Below, piece after piece: positions 27,994 through 37,042 of a DNA stretch of 64,000 nucleotides (its first letter is position 1; every line of letters begins with the position of its first letter). The stretch lies in NCBI RefSeq assembly GCF_014217335.1, contig NZ_CP060092.1:947501-1011500 (forward strand), read 5' to 3'. The translations under genes and the position numbers were made by a program. The notes below the pieces were generated by a model. The model saw only the letters and a list, made by a program, of their open reading frames with translations, was not told where the DNA came from and did not search any database. The DNA comes from Teredinibacter purpureus (GTDB lineage Bacteria; Pseudomonadota; Gammaproteobacteria; Pseudomonadales; Cellvibrionaceae).

Positions 27994-28398
27994 ATGGCAT
28001 CTCATAAGCGATTAAAAAGTGTTGTACAGAGCATTGCTCACCATGCGGTGGGTGCGCTTTCTTTTGTGCATCCGCATCTTGGGCAGGCTTGTGAGGCAGA
28101 AGGCATCGATTCCATAGAGGTTTGTGTATCCGATATGGAGCTATGCCCAAAAGTGTTCCTGCATATAGAACCGTTACGTGCCGCACTTAACTCGCTTAAA
28201 GAAACATTTTATCGCTTAGTAATTACCGAGGGATTCGAGCCAAAAGATATTTCGTCAGCAAGGCTTATCTTTGAGTTCAACCATGGTCAGCTCGACCACT
28301 ATTGTAGTAATTGCACAGCATCATTGGTTAGTGCATCAAAAATTTATAAAAGTAAGGTAAATTACCTTGGAAACACAGAACAAGGCCAGTCAATCTGA
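27994..28398 (+). CDS. hypothetical protein (cassette 11)
   Basis: A 134-residue soluble protein with a His/Cys-containing C-terminal part (FNHGQLDHYCSNC). Not recognised. The gene runs about 20 bases into its own attC, so the last residues (EQGQSI) are specified by the recombination site. Confidence 0.6.
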   Translation: MASHKRLKSVVQSIAHHAVGALSFVHPHLGQACEAEGIDSIEVCVSDMELCPKVFLHIEPLRAALNSLKETFYRLVITEGFEPKDISSARLIFEFNHGQLDHYCSNCTASLVSASKIYKSKVNYLGNTEQGQSI

Positions 28399-28476
28399 CC
28401 TCCGTAAACTGTCTTCTTTTTTGCAAAAAACCGCAAAAAAGCAGCCAATTCACTCCGGCAGTTGCTGGCGGCGTTA
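28379..28476 (+). repeat. attC 11
   Basis: R'' is GAACAAGG rather than TAACAA; otherwise nearly identical to attC 47. Confidence 0.88.
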
Positions 28477-28497
28477 GGGCTCAATGAGCTTGAACCT

Positions 28498-28914
28498 ATG
28501 AAAAATATATTATTGACTGTTCTTCTTATCATTCCATCGATGGCGCTATCACAAAGCGACAGTGAATTGGCATTGGCAAGCATGGCAAAGGAAGTTGAAC
28601 AATCGTCCTGCGGCAAAAAAATGGACTACAAGAAACTATTTTCATTGTCCGTATCAGGTCAATATAAAGGGGTAGCTAGTTCGGAATGGCTATCTGAGAT
28701 TAATGAAACGGCGTTTTTCAAGTGTCCGGAAGGTTTCTTAATGAGCTTATCTTTGGCTCCTGCAGTGGAGCAAGATGAAGTGTTAAGGTATTTTGGTATT
28801 GTAAATCCACCATGGGATATTGCTGCTGCTCTAGAACCATATGAAGAAAATCATGAGCTAAGCAGTTTTGTAAAAAGCAAGTTAGGTGGTTTTAAAAATA
28901 TTCCCAAGCCCTAA
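28498..28914 (+). CDS. hypothetical secreted protein, copy 1 (cassette 12)
   Basis: A 138-residue protein with a signal peptide (NILLTVLLIIPSMALS) and two cysteines (SSCGKK, FKCPEG). The start is placed after the preceding attC. Not recognised; ends on the TAA of attC 12. Identical to the gene at 53097. Confidence 0.62.
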   Translation: MKNILLTVLLIIPSMALSQSDSELALASMAKEVEQSSCGKKMDYKKLFSLSVSGQYKGVASSEWLSEINETAFFKCPEGFLMSLSLAPAVEQDEVLRYFGIVNPPWDIAAALEPYEENHELSSFVKSKLGGFKNIPKP

Positions 28915-29022
28915 CAAGTGTAGCCACCTGACACAAATTGCTACGCGCCTTTTTGTGTATTCGCTGCGCTCAATGTTACACAAAAAAGCACTCCACAATT
29001 TGTGCAGGTGCTACAGGCGTTA
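28912..29022 (+). repeat. attC 12
   Basis: Same sequence as attC 45 (duplicated cassette); inner arm GTGTATTCGCTGCGCTCAATG. Confidence 0.93.
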
Positions 29023-29032
29023 GGCTATCAAA

Positions 29033-29446
29033 ATGAATAAGATACTATTTGCGCTAACTTTAGTTCTCGTTTGTGTAGCACCTGGTATAGCCAGTGCCGT
29101 ATTTTTTGGGAAGTATTTTTCCAGTATGCTCGATGAGCGCAAAGAAGAAACCCGATTGCAAGAATTGGCTTATTCCCAGTTATTGCTAGAAAATATTGAT
29201 GCGGAAAAGTACGCTTCAGCCCGAGAAAGGGCTATGTCAATGATTACAGCATCTATATTTACGGTGGACCCGAAAAACGCCTATGAATTTAAATATAGGG
29301 ACGCTTGCTTGTTGCATCAAAAAATCTATAAGTACCGTGAAGAATTTCCAGAAAAATATATACCCGGAACTGAACTAGAAGAAAATGTTCAAAAAATATT
29401 GGAAATGTGGAGTAAACAAGACTGTAACGTTGAGCCCGAAGCCTAA
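29033..29446 (+). CDS. hypothetical membrane-anchored protein (cassette 13)
   Basis: A 137-residue protein with one N-terminal transmembrane segment (LFALTLVLVCVAPGIASAVFF) and a charged helical remainder. Not recognised. Stop codon is the attC TAA. Confidence 0.6.
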   Translation: MNKILFALTLVLVCVAPGIASAVFFGKYFSSMLDERKEETRLQELAYSQLLLENIDAEKYASARERAMSMITASIFTVDPKNAYEFKYRDACLLHQKIYKYREEFPEKYIPGTELEENVQKILEMWSKQDCNVEPEA

Positions 29447-29548
29447 CAAAGCAATCTACCGGACTTCCACTGCGTTGCTTCGTTTGTGGTTTAACGCTAC
29501 GCTACCACAAACAAACCAACTCCGTTCCTGCCCGTAATTGCGGCGTTA
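29444..29548 (+). repeat. attC 13
   Basis: Inner arm TTGTGGTTTAACGCTACGCT, shared with attC 26 and 31. Confidence 0.92.
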
Positions 29549-29571
29549 TACAAAAAGGTAAGGAGATTTTC

Positions 29572-29913
29572 ATGTTTAAAAATAGAATACTTTTTAGTTT
29601 TCTTGTTGTTTCATTGTATGGCTGCAATTTTGACTATGATTCTGGGTCAACTAATACGTCAGTATCGTTCGGTAACCCTGTTTCATTAGCATGTTTTAAG
29701 AAAAATATTGGTAATATAAAAAATCTGTCCATTTCATCCGAAACTGATAGTAAGATTGAGCTTTCTTCTTCGGGTATAAAATCAATTATTGAATTCAAAA
29801 ATGAAAACGCTATGGTTACGTCTTATTCTATTAAAACAACCACTGAAAAATCAAAGGACTCAGGTGTTCATAAGGTTATTGAAACAGAGCTTAGTGCTAA
29901 GTGCTTGGAATGA
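29572..29913 (+). CDS. hypothetical lipoprotein (cassette 14)
   Basis: A 113-residue lipoprotein (lipobox LYGC, C18) with a Ser/Thr/Lys-rich mature part. AAGGAG precedes the ATG. Not recognised. Confidence 0.6.
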   Translation: MFKNRILFSFLVVSLYGCNFDYDSGSTNTSVSFGNPVSLACFKKNIGNIKNLSISSETDSKIELSSSGIKSIIEFKNENAMVTSYSIKTTTEKSKDSGVHKVIETELSAKCLE

Positions 29914-29949
29914 TCTAAAGTTTAAATCTGTGAACGTTAGGAAATTGTA

Positions 29950-30077
29950 TAACAAGTCGTTGCAGCACCGTTCCGCTTCGCTACACTGGACAGTTTTTAA
30001 GTCGCGGTTTTATGGTTTGCTGCGCAAAAGTATTCCATAAAACCACAACTTAAAAACTGCCGCTGAACTCGGCGTTA
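29950..30077 (+). repeat. attC 14
   Basis: 128 bp; inner arms GCGGTTTTATGG / CCATAAAACC. Confidence 0.9.
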
Positions 30078-30094
30078 AATTTCAAGGAAGCATC

Positions 30095-30883
30095 GTGCAA
30101 GAATCACGGAAGCTAGAAGATTATTTGATAGAGAGACCTAAACCACGCGGGATAGATGTACTATGTGGTTTGAAGCATTTTGCAATTATCACTTACGCAG
30201 TTCCGGCGGAGAGATTTCAAGGTATATTTCCCGAGCGGTTTCAACTAGATACAGTTGAAGTAAATGGCCAGAAAATGGGTCTTTTATCCGTTGTTCCGTT
30301 TATTGATGTAGATTTCACATCAGCAGTGTTCCCATTCCCAAAATTTACAATGGGGCAAACCAATTATCGTATTTACATTATCGATAAAGAAACGGGTGAG
30401 CGCTGCGTATGGTTTTTGGGTACGACGCTGGACTCGTGGACGCTCGCGGTGCCCAGATATCTATGGAACCTTCCTTGGCATTCCGGCAAAGTCAGTTTCG
30501 AGTGTGTCTTAGATGAAACTAGTGGTTTTTACGAAAAGTACCGTATGGAAACGGTATCTGACTGGGCGGCAGCTTCGGTTGAATTGGTTCAATCAAAATA
30601 TGACAAATTTGATTTTCCTGGCTTCCCCGACGTTGAGTCAGCCTTGGTTTACTTAACTCATCCTTTGGCTGGATTTTATTATCGAAGAGATAGTAAGCTC
30701 GGTACTTATCGAGTCTGGCACAAGGAGCTAGAGGTTACTCCAGCCAAGCTTGTATCGGCTAGTTTTAAGCTTTTATCTGATCTCGAAATTGTAAAAAAAT
30801 CGGAGCAAAATTCACCTTATAGCGTCTTAATAGAACCCATTAATGAATTTACTATTTACTTGCCGCCCACTGTTATTGGGTAA
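30095..30883 (+). CDS. DUF2071 family protein (cassette 15)
   Basis: A 262-residue soluble protein of the DUF2071 / acetoacetate-decarboxylase-like fold (YAVPAERFQGIFPERF, VPFIDVDF, NYRIYIIDKETGERCVWFLG in pieces). The biochemical role of DUF2071 is unknown. It starts with GTG; AAGGAAG lies seven bases before it. It is a comparatively large single-gene cassette. Confidence 0.82.
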   Translation: MQESRKLEDYLIERPKPRGIDVLCGLKHFAIITYAVPAERFQGIFPERFQLDTVEVNGQKMGLLSVVPFIDVDFTSAVFPFPKFTMGQTNYRIYIIDKETGERCVWFLGTTLDSWTLAVPRYLWNLPWHSGKVSFECVLDETSGFYEKYRMETVSDWAAASVELVQSKYDKFDFPGFPDVESALVYLTHPLAGFYYRRDSKLGTYRVWHKELEVTPAKLVSASFKLLSDLEIVKKSEQNSPYSVLIEPINEFTIYLPPTVIG

Positions 30884-30889
30884 AAAATT

Positions 30890-30997
30890 TAACAAGGCTG
30901 TCATAGGGACATTTTTTGCTACGTTCCGTTTTGGGGTGGCTTCGCCACTATACCCCAAAACTACACTACACAAAAAATGCCCCATACAGCGGCGTTA
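30890..30997 (+). repeat. attC 15
   Basis: GGGGTGGCTTCGCCAC type, like attC 2 and 6. Confidence 0.92.
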
Positions 30998-31528
30998 AAT
31001 AGCTCGGCAACATACTATTTATACGGCGTGAAGATTTCAGTTTTAAACTTACATTTTTAGCTGTGTAGTGGTTTTAAATATAATGCTAGTTTCATAACGA
31101 AACAGTTCGTTTAGCTCTACCAGCATTAAACCGTGCAAACCACTCTAAAAGTCTGTTTTAGTATTTTAAGTTTTACTGGTCGCAAGCATATTTTAGTAAC
31201 TCGTAAAAAGTGTTATTTTCGAGCGGGTAGTTTTAATGAAGAAAAAAGCAGAGCGGGGTAGTGGTGTAAAGTTTACCGGTCGTTCTTCTTAGGGTTTTCA
31301 GGTTTAGCGTTTACGGGTGTTCATGTAGCGTTGTTCGCCACTTTGGTAGCAAAGCTCCATTTGCGTTCCGCAACGCAGTGTTGGTGTTGTTTGGTGTATC
31401 GCCATTTAACAAGGCCATCATGCTGCGCCAGCAAGCTGGCTGGACAAATTTTCCGTTGTTTGTTTTGTGCTTTAACGCTACGCTAGCACAAAAAAACAAC
31501 TCCAAATTTGCCGCATATGGCGGCGTTA
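30998..31528 (+). repeat. non-coding cassette, copy B of three (cassette 16)
   Basis: Same 531-bp unit as at 23472, with about four substitutions (for example AAATATAATG for AAATATTATG, and GGTCGC for GGTTTC). It is directly followed by copy C. Confidence 0.92.
31407..31528 (+). repeat. attC 16
   Basis: Sequence identical to attC 4 and 17. Confidence 0.92.
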
Positions 31529-32059
31529 AATAGCTCGGCAACATACTATTTATACGGCGTGAAGATTTCAGTTTTAAACTTACATTTTTAGCTGTGTAGT
31601 GGTTTTAAATATTATGCTAGTTTCATAACGAAACAGTTCGTTTAGCTCTACCAGCATTAAACCGTGCAAACCACTCTAAAAGTCTGTTTTAGTATTTTAA
31701 GCTTTACTGGTTTCAAGCATATTTTAGTAACTCGTAAAAAGTGTTATTTTCGAGCGGGTAGTTTTAATGAAGAAAAAAGCAGAGCGGGGTAGTGGTGTAA
31801 AGTTTACCGGTCGTTCTTCTTAGGGTTTTCAGGTTTAGCGTTTACGGGTGTTCATGTAGCGTTGTTCGCCACTTTGGTAGCAAAGCTCCATTTGCGTTCC
31901 GCAACGCAGTGTTGGTGTTGTTTGGTGTATCGCCATTTAACAAGGCCATCATGCTGCGCCAGCAAGCTGGCTGGACAAATTTTCCGTTGTTTGTTTTGTG
32001 CTTTAACGCTACGCTAGCACAAAAAAACAACTCCAAATTTGCCGCATATGGCGGCGTTA
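31529..32059 (+). repeat. non-coding cassette, copy C of three (cassette 17)
   Basis: Tandem to copy B but matching the distant copy A at every position I compared, so it probably arose from copy A or the reverse, not by simple tandem duplication of B. Confidence 0.92.
31938..32059 (+). repeat. attC 17
   Basis: Sequence identical to attC 4 and 16. Confidence 0.92.
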
Positions 32060-32069
32060 GCTCTAAAGT

Positions 32070-32507
32070 ATGGAAATAGAACTCGGAATATATGGGAAGA
32101 TTATTTTTTGGTGTTTAGCGCTTTTAATATTCCTGTATGAGATTTATCAGGTTTTAAAAGGGAGAGCCTCCGATAGTTGGCGAGCACATACAGCAAAGGT
32201 CACAGACGTTCGTATCGATACACGGATAGATGATGGAGTCGAGGAGAGTAAGCCTAGTATCAAATATCATTACTCATACATGGGCTCTTCTTATAGAGGT
32301 AGTAAGATTAAGTATGGTGGTCTTTGGTCTAGTAAGTATGGCAACGCAACTACAATGCTGTCGGGTATCGTCAAGGGAAGTGATGTAACCATCTACGTCA
32401 ATCCCAAACGTCCCTATCAGTCCGTTTTGTATCGCGGGTATCAAGGTAGTGCTGTCTGGTTTATTTGCTTTATGGCTGTGTTTTTCTTCATCGCAGTCCA
32501 GAGCTAA
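32070..32507 (+). CDS. DUF3592-like membrane protein (cassette 18)
   Basis: A 145-residue protein with transmembrane helices near residues 8-27 and 125-143 and a beta-rich middle (KYHYSYMGSSYRGSKI, VTIYVNPKRPYQSVL), the DUF3592 layout. Function unknown. Stop codon is the attC TAA. Confidence 0.75.
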   Translation: MEIELGIYGKIIFWCLALLIFLYEIYQVLKGRASDSWRAHTAKVTDVRIDTRIDDGVEESKPSIKYHYSYMGSSYRGSKIKYGGLWSSKYGNATTMLSGIVKGSDVTIYVNPKRPYQSVLYRGYQGSAVWFICFMAVFFFIAVQS

Positions 32508-32610
32508 CAAGGCAGTCAAATTGACGGCTATTCCGTCGCTTGTTTTGGTGGCGGCCGCTACGCTGCCACAAAAACAATCAACTACATAGCCGCAATTTAC
32601 TGCGGCGTTA
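32505..32610 (+). repeat. attC 18
   Basis: Inner arm GGTGGCGGCCGCTACGCTGCC; outer arms pair CAATTT-like boxes. Confidence 0.9.
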
Positions 32611-32627
32611 AACACCAAGAGATAGTC

Positions 32628-33125
32628 ATGAGAACATTTTCTGAAAAATATCTTGGCGGAAGTAAGGTTCACGAAGATAGATACAAAATAGATGTCATAG
32701 TACTAGAAAAATATATGGCGTTTTCTACTGAAATATTGAGATTGGCGTTATTGGGAATAGCTGTATATGGGTTTTTAGTATCTAACATCGTGCTGGAAAT
32801 CGGGGAGAGCGGTCTGTTAGCTCTCAATGCCAATATGAGCTCGGTAGTTTTTCTTTTTTTGGGTCCAATTGCTTTTTTACTTTCTTCCTTGGCGGCTCTT
32901 GCGCACAGGTTTTACTCATCTGATTGCCTAGCGCACTATGTGCGGATACTACGCCTTAGTGAGGCTGAGGGTAATGAAAAATTGAAAACAGAGAAAGATA
33001 GCCTAGAAAAAGATGGGAAGCGTTGCAAGAACCTAATTATTGCTTCATGCATCTTTTTAGTTCTCGGTACTTTCTTAGCTGTTTGTTCATTTGGTATTGT
33101 CCTAAACGGGGGAGTACATGTTTAA
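32628..33125 (+). CDS. hypothetical membrane protein with three helices (cassette 19)
   Basis: A 165-residue protein with hydrophobic segments near residues 31-50, 70-92 and 135-160. Not recognised. Ends on the attC TAA. Confidence 0.6.
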   Translation: MRTFSEKYLGGSKVHEDRYKIDVIVLEKYMAFSTEILRLALLGIAVYGFLVSNIVLEIGESGLLALNANMSSVVFLFLGPIAFLLSSLAALAHRFYSSDCLAHYVRILRLSEAEGNEKLKTEKDSLEKDGKRCKNLIIASCIFLVLGTFLAVCSFGIVLNGGVHV

Positions 33126-33242
33126 CAAGGTTAGCCAACCTCGCCCGCAAGCGGGCTGGACCTCCGTTCCGGTATTTTTATGCGTTTATCGCTACGCTAA
33201 CGCACAAAAACACCTACACTACGGCCGTTGCTAACGGCGTTA
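33123..33242 (+). repeat. attC 19
   Basis: Contains CGCAAGCGGGCTGGACCTCC, as do attC 22 and, in part, attC 3. Confidence 0.9.
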
Positions 33243-33254
33243 TAAGGCCAATTA

Positions 33255-33509
33255 ATGCTAGAGTCGTTGTTTAAGATCTTTGTATTCCTCATTGCAGGCT
33301 CTTGGCTGTGTTTCTGGCCTGCACAGATGATGTATACATTATCTAGGTTTCAGGTATTTGTATTTCGTATAGCCCCGTTTATGTTTTCTAATAAATTTAA
33401 AACTGAAGAGGGGGCATCTATTTCAATGTTCAATGAAAGAGCCATTAGGGCCTTCGGATTCTGTAATTTCTTTATCGCCATAGTTTTAGCAACAAAGGCG
33501 CAGTGGTGA
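33255..33509 (+). CDS. small membrane protein (cassette 20)
   Basis: An 84-residue protein with a transmembrane helix near residues 4-25 and a second hydrophobic C-terminal stretch (FCNFFIAIVLA). Not recognised. Confidence 0.5.
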   Translation: MLESLFKIFVFLIAGSWLCFWPAQMMYTLSRFQVFVFRIAPFMFSNKFKTEEGASISMFNERAIRAFGFCNFFIAIVLATKAQW

Positions 33510-33518
33510 TACGTCTTA

Positions 33519-33612
33519 TAACAAGTGGTTCCTGGCGAGGTTTTTTCCGTGCCTTATTTTGTGCTAAGGCACAAAATAACTCCCTCCAAAAACCCGCCAG
33601 AACCAAGCGTTA
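33519..33612 (+). repeat. attC 20
   Basis: 94 bp; inner arm GTGCCTTATTTTGTGCTAAGGCAC. Confidence 0.88.
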
Positions 33613-33624
33613 CATGTCAAAACG

Positions 33625-34050
33625 ATGAGTGACCTAAAGCGCATAGAAAAGATATTGGATGAATACCACGATCAAGAATGGGATCTTTGGTATTTGGGGC
33701 CATGTGATGAAATAGCCAACATTTCCAGAGAGTTTAGTGATAAGCAGTGGGATGCGTTCATTGAGAGTACGAAGAAGGAAAAGCCTGATGACTGGCGCGT
33801 AATGTTAGCGCATTCATTTGTTGAGCATCATTATGGGAAAAGTAAGTCCTTGGTAGCTTTTCAAGTAGTAAAGTGCCGAGGCTATATGGGGTCATACTGT
33901 GCGCTCCAATACATGCAAGATTTGCAAGGTGTTCCCGTATGGCTAAAGGGTGCATTGGCAGAAAAAATAAACAGTATGTTGGTTAAGGTTGGAGAGCAAG
34001 ATAAAGTTCTACTAAACAATATTCTGAATGAGTGCCTGACCAGCATGTAA
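33625..34050 (+). CDS. hypothetical protein (cassette 21)
   Basis: A 141-residue soluble, mostly helical protein with several Trp (DQEWDLWYLGPCDEIA). Not recognised; size and composition resemble polymorphic-toxin immunity proteins, but this is only a resemblance. Ends on the attC TAA. Confidence 0.58.
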   Translation: MSDLKRIEKILDEYHDQEWDLWYLGPCDEIANISREFSDKQWDAFIESTKKEKPDDWRVMLAHSFVEHHYGKSKSLVAFQVVKCRGYMGSYCALQYMQDLQGVPVWLKGALAEKINSMLVKVGEQDKVLLNNILNECLTSM

Positions 34051-34139
34051 CAAGTCAAAGCACGCGGACTTGGCAAAGCTGTCACCTTTTTTGTTCCAAA
34101 AAAGTCGCCAACTTCACCAAGCCGGTGTTTGAGGCGTTA
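34048..34139 (+). repeat. attC 21
   Basis: GTCAAAGCACGCGGACTTGG type; nearly the same as attC 28. Confidence 0.92.
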
Positions 34140-34146
34140 AGTGCCT

Positions 34147-34638
34147 ATGAATATTTTCGCCAAATTCACATTATGCGCTCTACTCTTTTGTGGAGTTGCA
34201 ATTGCAGACGAGAAAATAATGAGTGACCAGGACGCGCAGAAAACATGGGACGAATACCATGATCGGATAAAGAGTCGTCGCCTTGCCGAAGCGAAAGTTA
34301 TAAATCTTGAGCTAGAGAAGAATGATATATCTAGTGAAACAGATTTAGTTCTAGATTTTAGTTTTTTTACTCAGGACGAAGCTGGTGCAAATGGTATTAA
34401 AAAACAGCTCAGTGAAAACTACGAAATAACCATCAATAAAAAAGGTGAGTATTGGCATATTAATGGCACTTCGCGGCCATACGCCGTAAATCTTAATGCT
34501 GAGCAACATTTGAGGTGGGTAGAGTTTATGCATGATGTTGCTCTATCCTATGGCTGTATTTTCAGCGTATGGTCAATTACTGAGCCAAAAAGTAATCGTG
34601 TTTGGTCTAATGAAAGTATTGAAACAGAGTTCGACTAG
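34147..34638 (+). CDS. exported protein with RraB-like domain (cassette 22)
   Basis: A 163-residue protein. Residues 1-20 form a signal peptide (FTLCALLFCGVAIADE). The rest resembles the ribonuclease E inhibitor RraB fold: LVLDFSFFTQDEAGANGI, ITINKKGEYWHI and the closing LSYGCIFSVWSI. True RraB is cytoplasmic, so a periplasmic copy could not reach RNase E; this version must do something else if the signal is used. Family call is by pattern only. Confidence 0.5.
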   Translation: MNIFAKFTLCALLFCGVAIADEKIMSDQDAQKTWDEYHDRIKSRRLAEAKVINLELEKNDISSETDLVLDFSFFTQDEAGANGIKKQLSENYEITINKKGEYWHINGTSRPYAVNLNAEQHLRWVEFMHDVALSYGCIFSVWSITEPKSNRVWSNESIETEFD

Positions 34639-34647
34639 AGTAGCACT

Positions 34648-34770
34648 TAACAAGGCCCATCAGGCTCGCCCGCAAGCGGGCTGGACCTCCGTTCCGGCGC
34701 TTGTTTTGCGGTTGTCGCTTACGCTACCGCAAAACAACCACCTCCACTGCGGCCCCTGTGGGCGGCGTTA
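34648..34770 (+). repeat. attC 22
   Basis: 123 bp; CGCAAGCGGGCTGGACCTCC segment shared with attC 19; inner GCGGTTGTCGCTTACGCTACCGC. Confidence 0.92.
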
Positions 34771-34777
34771 AGTGAAT

Positions 34778-35143
34778 ATGCAGAAACTGATAGCACTATT
34801 TCTATTTTTCTCTATGCAGGCTCATTCGCTCGAGGCCTTCGTCTCATATTGCCAGTACAAAGATTCTATTTTAGGACTTATGTATCCACAAAAATCAAAC
34901 TCGAGTACATACTACCTTTTTGAGTTAAAAGAGGGTCGGTATATTGATCTAGGTAGTGGTGATTCAGGTGGTGATTATTTTCAAAGCGGGATCGCGGCTA
35001 ACCGAGAGGAAGGGGAGACGCTCATGGTTAGGTCAGAACAACTGAAGTCCTATTTCAAAGGTACAGGTTTCAAGCTTATCTCTATACCCGAAAATCATAC
35101 TGAAATTAAACTGGTTGCAAAAAATGTTTGTAATCTACAATAG
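34778..35143 (+). CDS. hypothetical secreted protein (cassette 23)
   Basis: A 121-residue protein with a signal peptide (LIALFLFFSMQAHS) and two Cys (SYCQYK, KNVCNL). An upstream in-frame GTG at 34772 overlaps the attC and is less likely. Not recognised. Confidence 0.58.
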   Translation: MQKLIALFLFFSMQAHSLEAFVSYCQYKDSILGLMYPQKSNSSTYYLFELKEGRYIDLGSGDSGGDYFQSGIAANREEGETLMVRSEQLKSYFKGTGFKLISIPENHTEIKLVAKNVCNLQ

Positions 35144-35151
35144 AAATCACT

Positions 35152-35220
35152 TAACAAGTCAAGGCAGCAACGCCACTTTGTGGCTGGACGCGCTAACGCG
35201 CGCCGCTGCTTGAGGCGTTA
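35152..35220 (+). repeat. attC 23
   Basis: Short 69-bp site with inner CGCGCTAACGCGCG hairpin. Confidence 0.88.
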
Positions 35221-35229
35221 AGGCATACC

Positions 35230-35661
35230 ATGCGATTTACTATTTTTTTTGCTTTTCTTATATCAATGAATGCCCTGTCTCTTGAGTGTATTCAAGAAGA
35301 AGAGACTCCGGAGCTTGCGTGGAAAGAAGCTCACAACGTATTTGTTGGCTATCCGTTTCAAGCTGAATATAAGCGACACAAAAATGGTGCTGTAGAAATA
35401 ACGTATCAATTTAAAGTTGAAAAGAATATGAAGGGTGACTCCAGCTCAGTTTTAACTGCGCGTACGGAAGGAGCTGTATATCAATTATTCCAACTTGGCC
35501 AGATTTACGCAGTATTTACTGATGCCTTAGATAAGATAGATCTGTGTGATCCTAATTATGAGTTTCATTATAACTGGGAAACAGGAGTAAATTATGGAAG
35601 TTCAGAAAGAGAAAAGAACCTAATTGAGGCTCTTATCAAACTAAATAATGCAAAGCCTTAA
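35230..35661 (+). CDS. hypothetical secreted protein (cassette 24)
   Basis: A 143-residue exported protein (signal peptide ending near NALS, then LECIQ). The pattern VFVGYPFQAEY ... FKVEKNMKGD ... GQIYAVFTD recalls netrin/TIMP-like beta-barrels of small secreted bacterial proteins, a weak resemblance. Ends on the attC TAA. Confidence 0.58.
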   Translation: MRFTIFFAFLISMNALSLECIQEEETPELAWKEAHNVFVGYPFQAEYKRHKNGAVEITYQFKVEKNMKGDSSSVLTARTEGAVYQLFQLGQIYAVFTDALDKIDLCDPNYEFHYNWETGVNYGSSEREKNLIEALIKLNNAKP

Positions 35662-35754
35662 CAAATTGCTCCAGCAGATATTTTTTCCGTTACTTCTTTT
35701 GTGCTTAATAGCACAAAAGCATCCACTCCAAAAATTCAGCTGAGCAAGGCGTTA
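35659..35754 (+). repeat. attC 24
   Basis: 96 bp; inner TTTTGTGCTTAATAGCACAAAA hairpin (near-perfect). Confidence 0.88.
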
Positions 35755-35778
35755 TACGAAAATCTAGGATGAAGTAAT

Positions 35779-36198
35779 ATGGTTGATATAGGCTCAATTG
35801 GTGTTGGTCTTGCATCTATAAAAACAGCGTTGGATATCACTAAAGAGTTGCGGTCGATTGATTCATCTCTAAAAGATGCCGAGGTAAAGCTAAAGCTGGC
35901 TGAGCTTATCGAAGCGCTTTCTGATGCAAAGGTTAATTTATCTGCGGCTCGGTTAGAAAATCAAGAATTAAGAGATACAATCGTAGGTTTAGAGTCTCAG
36001 TTAAATGTAAAGCAAGAAGTTGAATTTAAAAACGGATTCTATTACAGAGTGGGCTGTAAAGATGGGCAGGAACCAGGACCTTTTTGTTCCTTGTGTTACA
36101 ACGATTCAAATAAGCTAGTGGCCGTATCAGAGCTACCAAATGGAATGCAAGACTTTGGCAAATATCATTGTCCAAAATGCGGAAAAACTAGCAGCTAA
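35779..36198 (+). CDS. coiled-coil protein with C-terminal zinc ribbon (cassette 25)
   Basis: A 139-residue protein. Residues about 20-80 are helical and heptad-like; the C-terminus has a treble of Cys pairs, CSLC and CPKC, forming a likely zinc ribbon. Related small proteins occur widely but have no assigned role. AGGATG lies upstream of the start. Confidence 0.65.
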   Translation: MVDIGSIGVGLASIKTALDITKELRSIDSSLKDAEVKLKLAELIEALSDAKVNLSAARLENQELRDTIVGLESQLNVKQEVEFKNGFYYRVGCKDGQEPGPFCSLCYNDSNKLVAVSELPNGMQDFGKYHCPKCGKTSS

Positions 36199-36203
36199 TC
36201 GTA

Positions 36204-36316
36204 TAACAAACGCTTGCAGCCTGACGTCAAACACTACGCGGTTTTTGTGTTACTCGCTGCGTTCAAGCATTAACACAAAAACCGCTCCGCATTTGGCGCA
36301 GCTGAAGCGGGCGTTA
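36204..36316 (+). repeat. attC 25
   Basis: Inner arm GTGTTACTCGCTGCGTTCAAG...AACAC. Confidence 0.9.
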
Positions 36317-36352
36317 TGCAACTAGAGTCCACCCACTTACGGAGAAAAATAA

Positions 36353-36865
36353 ATGAAACGAGCAGTATTTACTATGTTGTTAGCCCTTTTTATATCGGTC
36401 GCATATGCAGAGACTGTTACAACAACTGATGGGAGGACAATAGTTTTAAATAAGGATGGCACTTATCAGATTCAAGGTGTAAAGACTAATTCAAGTGATA
36501 GCATGGTCGAAGTATCCTCTCATCTTTTCGAGCATAATGTTGATAAGTATTCTCAAAAAACCATTCGTTTTATGCCTATCTTCACAAATAAGTCAGATAA
36601 AAATATTATTGCTCTTAAATTTACTACTAAATTTTTAGATCCATTTGGAGAGATGGTATTAGAGATAAATGGTGACAGTGAAGAAAAAATCAAATCTAAG
36701 AAAAAAACTACGGCCAATTTATTCTATGTCTTTAAAGATAATCAGTTTATTGATGGGGAGAATTATGACAAGCTCCTGAGCACGGTGACAAATGGTACTG
36801 GCTCAATTAAAACTAGTATTACAGCTATTGTGTTTGAAGGTGGTGAAGTCATTAAGCTTCAATAA
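36353..36865 (+). CDS. hypothetical secreted protein (cassette 26)
   Basis: A 170-residue exported protein: signal peptide ending VAYA, then TVTTTDGRTIVLNKDGTY, a strand pair found at the start of several periplasmic DUF proteins. The rest looks like a beta sandwich. GGAG lies before the ATG. Not recognised further. Confidence 0.6.
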   Translation: MKRAVFTMLLALFISVAYAETVTTTDGRTIVLNKDGTYQIQGVKTNSSDSMVEVSSHLFEHNVDKYSQKTIRFMPIFTNKSDKNIIALKFTTKFLDPFGEMVLEINGDSEEKIKSKKKTTANLFYVFKDNQFIDGENYDKLLSTVTNGTGSIKTSITAIVFEGGEVIKLQ

Positions 36866-36880
36866 GTCTAAAATACTGCA

Positions 36881-36986
36881 TAACAAAGCTATCAAATTGA
36901 CGGATTTTCCGTCGTTTTTTTTGTGGCTTAACGCTACGCTACCACAAAAACAATCAACTCCAAAGCCGCAATTTATAGCGGCGTTA
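36881..36986 (+). repeat. attC 26
   Basis: TTGTGGCTTAACGCTACGCT inner arm; outer arms near those of attC 31. Confidence 0.92.
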
Positions 36987-37042
36987 TGTGCCTTCATAGC
37001 ATCTGCAGTTGAAAACTAATATTCGAACTATATGGAAGTAAT

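Larger units (their letters stand above)
28477..29022 (+). repeat. duplicated cassette, first copy (cassette 12)
   Basis: This 546-bp unit including its attC appears again at 53076-53621 with no difference that I can see. Confidence 0.92.
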
